A stretch of DNA of 5,321 nt from Syntrophomonadaceae bacterium (lineage in GTDB: Bacteria; Bacillota_D; Dethiobacteria; DTU022): assembly GCA_003562605.1 (NCBI GenBank), contig PWUG01000356.1:1-5321 (forward strand), in the 5' to 3' direction. The notes under the pieces were generated by a model. It was not told the origin of the DNA and made no database searches. It saw only the letters and a program-made list of their open reading frames with translations. Both the position numbers and the translations under genes were made by a program. The first letter of the stretch is position 1; every line of letters begins with the position of its first letter. Positions 1 to 5,321 of this stretch are shown here, piece after piece.

Positions 1-603
1 ATGGGCGCCGGGTTGATCCATGACCTTTACGGGGAATTAAAGCCTGATGTGGACGACGAGAAGAAGCTCAAGCTTTCTTACGCCGCCATGTTTGTCGTCG
101 GTGTACTGGTCATTCTCTTTTCACTCAACCCACCCGAATTTATTCTTGTGGCGATCATGTGGGCTTTCGGTATAGCTGCAGCAGGTCTCGGAGTGCCGAT
201 AGTTCTCGGTATCTGGTGGAAGCGCACCAATAAATATGGTGTTGCCGCCGGAATGACTGTCGGTACATTAATCGGCCTGTATGGTTGGATTATGATCGAC
301 CTGGTCGGCATGAACCCGGTTGACATACCGTTCCCCATCTTCGCCCCGTATTTCTACGGGCCCTTAGGATTTATTAAAGTGACGGCAGTTGCTATTCCGT
401 TATCTTTCATCCTGACGGTAGTGGTTTCCTGGCTGACGCCACCACCGGGGGAAGATCTGCAGCGTCAGGTTGACGAGATGCACGGTTGGCCTGATGTTGA
501 TCCAAAGCGCTACAACAGCAAGGGGTTGCCGATCGTGATCGTAGTCTTGTCTGTATTTATAATGTGGTTTATGACAACACTGTATGATGTGTTTCCCAAG
601 TAA
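1..603 (+). CDS. Sodium:solute symporter (SSS family), C-terminal part, truncated by window start
   Basis: This is the C-terminal 200 residues of an integral membrane transporter that probably couples Na+ entry to uptake of an organic solute. Five hydrophobic segments are visible, at about residues 25-42, 47-73, 79-103, 122-146 and 175-198. The stretch GIWWKRTNKYGVAAGM (70-85) matches the typical SSS signature of a Trp-Lys-Arg loop followed by a Gly/Ala-rich helix, as in acetate/proline/pantothenate-type symporters. A hydrophilic cytoplasmic-looking loop (about 147-173) precedes the last helix. SSS proteins usually have about 450-550 residues and 11-15 helices, so most of the protein lies upstream. 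The ATG at base 1 is probably an internal methionine, since residues 1-11 resemble the HDLY region found mid-protein in this family. The substrate cannot be read from this part. The CoA-ligase-like genes downstream make a carboxylic acid plausible, by inference only. Confidence 0.85.
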   Translation: MGAGLIHDLYGELKPDVDDEKKLKLSYAAMFVVGVLVILFSLNPPEFILVAIMWAFGIAAAGLGVPIVLGIWWKRTNKYGVAAGMTVGTLIGLYGWIMIDLVGMNPVDIPFPIFAPYFYGPLGFIKVTAVAIPLSFILTVVVSWLTPPPGEDLQRQVDEMHGWPDVDPKRYNSKGLPIVIVVLSVFIMWFMTTLYDVFPK

Positions 604-618
604 CTCCTGAGGCTGGAA

Positions 619-645
619 GAGGCTCCCCTGTTAACGGGGAGTCTC
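619..645 (+). terminator. GC-rich hairpin after the symporter gene; weak terminator or attenuator
   Basis: Bases 619-628 pair fully with 636-645 (10 bp, one G-T wobble, four consecutive C-G pairs next to the loop) around a 7-base loop. The hairpin begins 15 bases after the symporter stop. It is followed by ATTCCGCCTTAATTAATTAA, which lacks a continuous T-run, so intrinsic termination would be inefficient. It could act as a partial terminator that lets some transcription into the ligase genes, or as a stabilising or processing stem in a shared mRNA. Confidence 0.55.
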
Positions 646-669
646 ATTCCGCCTTAATTAATTAACTTC

Positions 670-679
670 AGGAGGTGAT
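670..679 (+). promoter_or_regulatory. Extended Shine-Dalgarno for the first ligase-like gene
   Basis: AGGAGGTGAT is a ten-base match to the complement of the 16S rRNA 3' end. It lies six bases before the ATG at 686 and fixes that start. The out-of-frame ATG at 678 overlaps the site itself and can be discounted. Such a long match suggests strong translation initiation. Confidence 0.85.
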
Positions 680-685
680 GGCTTT

Positions 686-2143
686 ATGGAGAATTGGGAT
701 AAGCTTAGTAAAATGCCCTACAGGGAGATCAAGGATATGCAGGACAGGAAACTGCGTGCCTTTATCGCCAATCAGATCTATCTCTACAGCCCATATTACA
801 GCGCTCTTTTGAAGGAGCATAAAATTGACCCGTTTAAAGTTAAAGGTATCGATGACTTGCGCCATTTACCATTTACTTACAAGTGGGATATTGCTCCAAC
901 TGACGAAGAACCTCAGAAAGCTAAAGACTTTATAATTCGTCCCGACGAAGAAGTTACAGAGAAATACGGTCACCTGGCAAAAATGTCGATGACCGGAGGA
1001 AAGGCAATGGTAGAGGAGAGGGTTTCTGATTTTAAACCGGTTCATATTCATTTTACAACCGGCAGGACAGCTTTGCCGACCCCGTTTGTTTATTCCAAGC
1101 GCGACCTGGATAACCTTCGCGAATCTGGTTCCCGTCTTCTGGATGTTTTCCAGGTAACCAGCGATGATGTAGTGGTAAACTGTTTCCCCTTTGCCCCGCA
1201 CCTTGCCTTTTGGCAAACTTTTTTTGCCGGTGAAAAAGCGAACGTGGCCGGGTTTCACAGCGGCGGAGGGAAAATAGTCGGCACCAATAACCTGATGGAC
1301 GCTTTTGAATACCTGCGTCCCACTGTTGCTGTTTTTATCCCCGGTTACTGCTACTATTTCCTGCGCGAAGCTGTCAAGCAGGGCCGTGATTTCTCTTCAA
1401 TTAAGAAAATCTTTTTCGGTGGGGAGCGAGTCCCGCCGGGATTAAAAGAAAAAATCAAGGAGCTCTTCACCCAGCTGGGGGCCGAAAATGTAATGGTGCT
1501 TGCTACTTACGGCATGACTGAAGCAAAAGTAGCCTGGCCTGAATGCCCTTCTCATGATGAGTATCACGGCTACCATCTTTACCCTGACATGGAGATATTT
1601 GAAACGGTTGACCCTGAAAGCGGTGAACCGGTTGGTGAAGGAGAAGAAGGGGAAATTGTCTACACCGCACTTGACTGGCGTGGTACCGTCGTGCTGCGTT
1701 ACCGTACCGGTGATATAGCCAAGGGCGGCCTGCTGCTGGAGCCCTGCCCCAATTGCGGCCGGACAGTGCCGCGGATCAGCTCTAATATTCAGCGCAAATC
1801 GGAACTGAAGGAGTTCAACATGACCAAGGTGAAAGGCACTTTGGTTAACCTCAATAACTTCTTCCCGTTAATGATGAGCCATCCGGACATTGAAGAGTGG
1901 CAGGTAGAAATGCGCAAGCGCAATAACGATCCCTTTGACCTGGATGAGATATATCTTTACCTGGCCACCAAGGGGGATATTGATCGTGATAAGCTGGTAT
2001 CAGACATAAAACAGAAAGTTTTAAGAGATACGGAAGTATCATTGACCGATGTTATCTTTAAATCTGTGCCTGAACTGGTCTCCCAGCTGGGCATGGAAAC
2101 AGAACTTAAAGAAAAAAGAATCCTTGACAACAGACCCGGCTAA
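686..2143 (+). CDS. Phenylacetate-CoA ligase family (PaaK-like) adenylate-forming protein, first of tandem pair
   Basis: This 485-residue cytoplasmic protein belongs to the adenylate-forming superfamily; PaaK-type members turn a carboxylate, ATP and CoA into an acyl-CoA. The PaaK-like N-terminus runs over residues 1-64. The P-loop position is TTGRTALPT (124-132), altered from the usual SSGTTGKPT. Further landmarks are a GGGK motif (193-196), YGMTE (275-279), the ribose-binding-type YRTGD (339-343) and CPNCGRT (354-360). By alignment from memory, K475 in the ELKEKRILDNR tail falls on the catalytic A10 lysine. C287, H297, C354 and C357 resemble the Cys/His pattern of this family and might bind metal. 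The hinge GRSDD of PaaK is replaced around R370 by QRKSE. The protein is longer than classical PaaK (about 430-440), mainly from about 30 extra residues before the P-loop. The next gene is a paralog 33 bases downstream. The substrate is unknown; aryl or aliphatic acids or a cofactor (as in F390 synthetase relatives) all remain possible. Confidence 0.85.
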   Translation: MENWDKLSKMPYREIKDMQDRKLRAFIANQIYLYSPYYSALLKEHKIDPFKVKGIDDLRHLPFTYKWDIAPTDEEPQKAKDFIIRPDEEVTEKYGHLAKMSMTGGKAMVEERVSDFKPVHIHFTTGRTALPTPFVYSKRDLDNLRESGSRLLDVFQVTSDDVVVNCFPFAPHLAFWQTFFAGEKANVAGFHSGGGKIVGTNNLMDAFEYLRPTVAVFIPGYCYYFLREAVKQGRDFSSIKKIFFGGERVPPGLKEKIKELFTQLGAENVMVLATYGMTEAKVAWPECPSHDEYHGYHLYPDMEIFETVDPESGEPVGEGEEGEIVYTALDWRGTVVLRYRTGDIAKGGLLLEPCPNCGRTVPRISSNIQRKSELKEFNMTKVKGTLVNLNNFFPLMMSHPDIEEWQVEMRKRNNDPFDLDEIYLYLATKGDIDRDKLVSDIKQKVLRDTEVSLTDVIFKSVPELVSQLGMETELKEKRILDNRPG

Positions 2144-2176
2144 TCGAGATTACTGAAGGGTGAAAGGAGGCAAAGC

Positions 2177-3601
2177 ATGCAGGCATGGAATAAAATAAGC
2201 CGGATGCCGGCACCGGCAATCAAAAAGATGCAGGATGAGCTTTTGCATAAAATGATTAACGAAGAGCTGGCTGTAAGGCATCCTTATTACCGGTCTTTAT
2301 TTAAAGAACACAACATTGACCCTGCTGAAATAAAGGGTGTGGAAGATTTAAGCAAGCTGCCTTTTACAGAAAAGAAAGATCTTCTTCTACCGGAAGATAA
2401 CCCGCTTTACCCAAAGCAGTTCGTCCTCGAGGTTCCGGCAGAAGATGAACAGAAACCTAAAAAGAAAGGGTTTGCCCTGTTTGGCAAAAAAGAAACAGGC
2501 CCGGATCCTTCTGAATACCGGTTTTTCTCTCTTTACTTTACCGCGGGCCGCACAGCAAAACCTGTTCCGATGGAGTATACGCACTACGATCTTGACAACC
2601 TTCGGGAGGCGGGTTTAAGGGCTTTTGATATTCTGGAAATCACCCGGGATGATACCCTGATTAACGCCTTTACCTATGCTCCGAATGCCTACTTCTGGCA
2701 AATGTTTTACAGTACTATTGGAATTGGCAGTACTGCACTGCAAACCGGAGGAGGCAAAGTTATAGGGCTGGAGAAGATTCTCAAAGCTATGGACAGCATG
2801 GAGGCTCCTGTTTTAGCGATCGCTCCCGGATATGGCAGGTTTGCCTTGCATACGCTCGACCACTTTGGTTTTAGTGCCCAGAACCTGGAGCGTGTTGTAA
2901 TTGGAATTGACTATTCTCCGATGGAGGCAGTAGACAGCATCAGGAAGTTGATGGAATCTGTAGGCGCAAAGGATAACAAGGTCCAGCGTATATACTTCAA
3001 CTCCGAAGCAAAGTCGGGTTGGGCTGAATGTGCACCCGATTACGGTTATCATACCAATCCCGATCATATCCTGGTCGAAATTGTTGACCCGGTAAGTGGT
3101 GAGGTGCTTGGAGAAGGGGAGATGGGTGAAGTGGTTGTTACTCACCTTGACACACGGGGAACAGTCCTTCTGAGGTGCAAAACAGGTGACATAGCCACCG
3201 GAGGCCTGACGACCGAACCCTGCCCCAATTGCAAGCGGACCGTACCACGGATCATGGGTGATATCGAACGAAAAGAGATGATTTATGATCTGCAGGGTAA
3301 AGAAGGAATTATTAAGTTCAATGGCAATCATCTTCGCAAAAAAATGTATGCCCGCGAAGATGTTTTGCTCTGGTACACTGAGATAAATCAAAATGGACCT
3401 GAAGATGTTTTGAAAATAGTGGTTAAGGGTGTTTCAGGAACGGATGAAGGCGCGTTATTTAAATCGCTCGAGGAAGAGCTGAAAGCAGAACTCAATTTAA
3501 CTCTGACGGTTGAGGGAAGTACACTCGATGCGGTAGCCAATAAAATCGGTTTAGAAAAATATATCACTGAACAGGTAATATTTGATAATAGAAAAAGTTA
3601 A
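2177..3601 (+). CDS. Phenylacetate-CoA ligase-like paralog with degenerate active-site motifs, second of tandem pair
   Basis: This 474-residue protein is clearly a paralog of the preceding gene: 31 of the first 64 residues are identical without gaps, and GGGK (191-194), the WAEC box (282-285), CPNC (349-352) and the C-terminal FDNR are shared. The start is supported by AAAGGAGG at 2163-2170, six bases before the ATG. Several catalytic signatures are changed. The P-loop position reads TAGRTAKPV (122-130). YGMTE is replaced by YFNSE (273-277), and YRTGD by CKTGD (334-338). The position of the A10 lysine appears to be T464. The hinge region reads ERKEM (364-368). A Lys-rich stretch (about 92-105) lies in the insertion before the P-loop and has no close counterpart in the first copy. 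The frame is intact over the full length, so this is not a decaying pseudogene. It may be an inactive or regulatory partner of the first protein, or an enzyme with changed chemistry. Function is inferred only. Confidence 0.8.
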   Translation: MQAWNKISRMPAPAIKKMQDELLHKMINEELAVRHPYYRSLFKEHNIDPAEIKGVEDLSKLPFTEKKDLLLPEDNPLYPKQFVLEVPAEDEQKPKKKGFALFGKKETGPDPSEYRFFSLYFTAGRTAKPVPMEYTHYDLDNLREAGLRAFDILEITRDDTLINAFTYAPNAYFWQMFYSTIGIGSTALQTGGGKVIGLEKILKAMDSMEAPVLAIAPGYGRFALHTLDHFGFSAQNLERVVIGIDYSPMEAVDSIRKLMESVGAKDNKVQRIYFNSEAKSGWAECAPDYGYHTNPDHILVEIVDPVSGEVLGEGEMGEVVVTHLDTRGTVLLRCKTGDIATGGLTTEPCPNCKRTVPRIMGDIERKEMIYDLQGKEGIIKFNGNHLRKKMYAREDVLLWYTEINQNGPEDVLKIVVKGVSGTDEGALFKSLEEELKAELNLTLTVEGSTLDAVANKIGLEKYITEQVIFDNRKS

Positions 3602-3619
3602 TAGTCAGATTTTCTTTAC

Positions 3620-3654
3620 GTTTAAAGCCCCCGCTTAAAACGGGGGCTTTAAAC
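3620..3654 (+). terminator. Intrinsic terminator-like perfect hairpin after the ligase pair
   Basis: Bases 3620-3633 and 3641-3654 form a perfect 14-bp inverted repeat with a 7-base A/T-rich loop. The core is GCCCCCG/CGGGGGC and the outer flanks are GTTTAAA/TTTAAAC, so a short T-run follows the GC core on the 3' side. It begins 19 bases after the stop of the second ligase-like gene. Its symmetry means it could work on either strand, but no convergent gene is seen. It separates the ligase unit from the kinase unit. Confidence 0.85.
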
Positions 3655-3707
3655 ATGGTGTTATTGGTAAAATAATGTTTGCAAAGCTTTTCAATATTCC
3701 TTGATGA

Positions 3708-3716
3708 TGGTATAAT
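3708..3716 (+). promoter_or_regulatory. Extended -10 sigma-A/sigma-70-type promoter of the kinase-receiver unit
   Basis: TGGTATAAT combines a perfect TATAAT (3711-3716) with the extended -10 TG element one base upstream. A poor -35 candidate, TTTCAA (3689-3694, 16-base spacer), fits promoters that rely on the extended -10. Transcription would begin near 3722-3724 and leave about 55 bases of leader before the kinase start. The site follows the strong terminator directly, which fits an independent transcription unit. Confidence 0.75.
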
Positions 3717-3778
3717 TGGAAAGCGAAAGACTGTTATTATTTCAATTTATTTCAAAATGCTTTAAAAGAAAGGCAGGT

Positions 3779-4894
3779 GTGAAATTGAGCAACTTACCCG
3801 AAACAGTTAATCTGGATACAATTGCTAATAACCTTGCTGATGCAGTTTTTTTGGTTGATCGGGAAATGAACGTTGTATGGTTGAACCAGAGAGCCGAAGA
3901 ATTTTTCCATACCAGTTCAAAAAAAGTTCAAGGGGAAAAAATAACCGAATTAACTGCTATCAATAAGTTGGAAGATTTACTGGGTGAGGTTTTCGAGCAG
4001 GAGACTGCTTTAAAGTGTTCCTATGAAGAGGCTTCGGTCAAGGTAAAACGTCATGATGAACGTTACTTCTTCAAGATTGCAATTAATCCGATTTTCCATC
4101 AGGGCAATCTCTGGGGAGCCCTTGTTCAGCTAACGGATGTAACCCGTTTCCATGAAATGGAGAAAATTAAGACTGACTTTGTATCTATTGTATCTCATGA
4201 ATTTCGCACCCCGCTAACAACAATTATAGTCGGCGTGGAAATGCTCAAAGAAGGTATGCTTGGCGATCTGACTCCCCGTGGCAAAGAGGTCCTTGAAGCA
4301 ATTGGAGCAGACTGTGAAAGGCTGAGCAGGCTTATAGACAACCTGATGGAACTATCGCGTATTGAATCAGGGACGATCTATGTTGAAGCTGAACCGACAG
4401 ATGTTGCAGATTTGGTTCAGGAAGCAGTCCGTCCGCTTAAGATTCAGGCAGAAAAGCAGGGTATTGAGTTGATTACGGATCTGCCGCCCGAATTGCCTCC
4501 GGTTGCAGCCGATTTTAATAAGGCTGTCTGGGTTTTAGCTAACCTGGTTGGTAATGCGATGCGTTATACTGATCCGGGGGGAACGATAACCGTTCTGGTC
4601 AGACAGCGCGGCAAACGGCATTTTTTCTCTGTTGCGGACACAGGGAGCGGAATACCCAAAGAACATCAGGATAAAATCTTTCGTAAATATGTCCAGGTCA
4701 GTGGTCCCGGCCGTAAAGGGACCGGTGGTGTCGGCCTGGGCCTGGCAATCGCCAAGGATATTGTTATGGCTCACGGTGGTGAGATATGGGTCGACAGTGA
4801 GATTGGGAAAGGAACCACCTTTACCTTTACTTTCCCGGTTTTCCAGGGTGGAGAATCTGTAACGCTTCCCGAAGCAGAGGAAGAAGGAGGTTAA
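3779..4894 (+). CDS. Cytoplasmic PAS-domain sensor histidine kinase
   Basis: This kinase autophosphorylates on a histidine and passes the phosphate to a receiver, probably the one encoded next. From the GTG at 3779 it has 371 residues. An N-terminal PAS domain (about 12-115) begins with a LADAVFLVD stretch. The HisKA domain carries the phospho-site in SHEFRTPL (H140). The HATPase domain shows N259 in NLVGNAMRYTD (N box), DTGSGI (287-292, G1) and GTGGVGLGLA (314-323, G2). No membrane segment or signal peptide is visible, so it should sense an intracellular cue through the PAS domain; the ligand or cofactor is unknown. The reading frame opens further upstream at a TTG at 3716, but that codon overlaps the promoter -10 box, so the longer form is unlikely. 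GTG 3779 (after AGAAAGG) and TTG 3785 (after AGGTG) are both possible starts, differing by two residues. I prefer the GTG as the stronger codon. Confidence 0.9.
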   Translation: MKLSNLPETVNLDTIANNLADAVFLVDREMNVVWLNQRAEEFFHTSSKKVQGEKITELTAINKLEDLLGEVFEQETALKCSYEEASVKVKRHDERYFFKIAINPIFHQGNLWGALVQLTDVTRFHEMEKIKTDFVSIVSHEFRTPLTTIIVGVEMLKEGMLGDLTPRGKEVLEAIGADCERLSRLIDNLMELSRIESGTIYVEAEPTDVADLVQEAVRPLKIQAEKQGIELITDLPPELPPVAADFNKAVWVLANLVGNAMRYTDPGGTITVLVRQRGKRHFFSVADTGSGIPKEHQDKIFRKYVQVSGPGRKGTGGVGLGLAIAKDIVMAHGGEIWVDSEIGKGTTFTFTFPVFQGGESVTLPEAEEEGG

Positions 4895-4897
4895 AGT

Positions 4898-5269
4898 ATG
4901 GGTAAAAGGGTTTTACTGGTCGAAGACGAGAAAAATATTATTTTAGGGGTTCGCACCTGTCTCGATGCAGTTGGTTACGATGTAGAGATTGTTGAAGATG
5001 GTGGAGAAGCACTTGATGCTGTCCGCAGAGAGCACCCCGATTTAATCATTCTTGATTTGTTAATGCCCAGGGTCGATGGCTTCGAAGTGTTAAAAGTATT
5101 AAAAGGCAAAGAAGACACGAGTAAAATACCTATCATTGTATTGACGGCCAAGGCTGAAGAAGAAGATAAACAGAGAGCTATGGATCTCGGAGCAGACAGC
5201 TATATGACCAAACCTTTCAAGCCCCAGGAATTGTGGGATACATTAAAGTATTATCTTCCTGAGGCATAA
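4898..5269 (+). CDS. Stand-alone receiver-domain response regulator (CheY/Spo0F-like)
   Basis: This 123-residue protein is a single receiver domain that should accept phosphate from the kinase encoded just upstream. The canonical residues are all present: the acidic pair E9-D10, phospho-acceptor D53 in LIILDLLMP, T83 and K105 in the KPF motif. The chain ends right after the last receiver helix, so there is no DNA-binding or enzymatic output domain, and it must act by protein contact or in a phosphorelay. AAGGAGG (4884-4890) lies inside the end of the kinase gene, seven bases before the ATG, and only three bases separate the kinase stop from this start, so the pair is co-transcribed and possibly translationally coupled. 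The downstream effector is not in the window. Confidence 0.93.
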   Translation: MGKRVLLVEDEKNIILGVRTCLDAVGYDVEIVEDGGEALDAVRREHPDLIILDLLMPRVDGFEVLKVLKGKEDTSKIPIIVLTAKAEEEDKQRAMDLGADSYMTKPFKPQELWDTLKYYLPEA

Positions 5270-5321
5270 CCGGGACTATATGGATATATATAAAAAGATG
5301 TTTAAAGGGCACAGTTAACTG

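Noticed and set aside
654..665. TTAATTAATTAA palindrome before the first ligase-like gene, considered as an operator or -10 region
   Set aside because: Simple AT-rich sequence gives self-complementarity by chance, and no properly spaced -35 is seen. The best candidate, TTAACG, lies within the hairpin and is weak.
866..1258. 130-codon open frame on the - strand
   Set aside because: It is antisense to the first ligase-like gene, has low-complexity basic composition and no family resemblance.
686..2143. Specific naming as phenylacetate-CoA ligase (paaK) or coenzyme F390 synthetase
   Set aside because: Both belong to the same superfamily, but the altered P-loop and hinge and the missing pathway neighbours (such as paa genes) do not support either exact assignment.
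2813..3391. 192-codon open frame on the - strand
   Set aside because: It lies wholly inside the second ligase-like gene in antisense, has no recognisable domain, and is explained as a shadow of a well-supported coding frame.
2177..3601. Second ligase-like gene as a pseudogene
   Set aside because: The frame is intact over its full length with a strong ribosome site, and non-catalytic conserved motifs are retained, so it is more likely a functional diverged paralog.
4632..4862. 76-codon + strand frame inside the kinase gene
   Set aside because: It overlaps the conserved ATPase domain in another frame and has no ribosome site or known motif.
5280..5318. 12-codon ATG frame after the receiver gene
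   Set aside because: It has no Shine-Dalgarno upstream and lies in AT-rich sequence; chance is sufficient. The palindrome CAGTTAACTG at 5312-5321 is too short to interpret at the window edge.

Overview
The window looks like part of a chromosome from a moderate-GC bacterium, most likely an anaerobic Firmicute (Clostridia or Peptococcaceae type). This rests on strong AGGAGG-type ribosome binding sites before the internal genes, a GTG or TTG start, a perfect extended -10 promoter, and the gene content: a sodium:solute symporter, CoA-ligase paralogs and a soluble sensor kinase. The taxonomic guess is an inference with modest confidence. All five genes lie on the + strand.

Layout: (1) positions 1-603 hold the C-terminal part of a sodium:solute symporter cut by the window edge. 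(2) An 82-base gap contains a 10-bp GC-rich hairpin without a good T-tract and a near-perfect extended Shine-Dalgarno. (3) Positions 686-2143 and 2177-3601 are two tandem paralogs of the phenylacetate-CoA ligase (PaaK, COG1541-like) adenylate-forming family, 33 bases apart and surely co-transcribed. (4) A perfect 14-bp inverted repeat at 3620-3654 ends this unit. (5) An extended -10 promoter at 3708-3716 starts a second unit, a PAS-containing cytoplasmic histidine kinase (about 3779-4894) followed 3 bases later by a stand-alone receiver protein (4898-5269). The last 52 bases are AT-rich and hold no recognisable gene.

How they may work together: the symporter would import a carboxylic acid and one or both ligase-like proteins would activate it as an acyl-adenylate or CoA thioester. 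The adjacent kinase and receiver may sense the same metabolic state, but adjacency is the only evidence for that.

The most interesting point is the ligase pair. Both proteins have an altered P-loop (GRTA in place of the usual GTTGK core) and about 30 extra residues before it. The second has also lost the YGMTE-type motif, the Tyr and Arg of the YRTGD motif, and the C-terminal catalytic lysine. This suggests a catalytic subunit paired with a degenerate partner, or a subfamily with changed chemistry.
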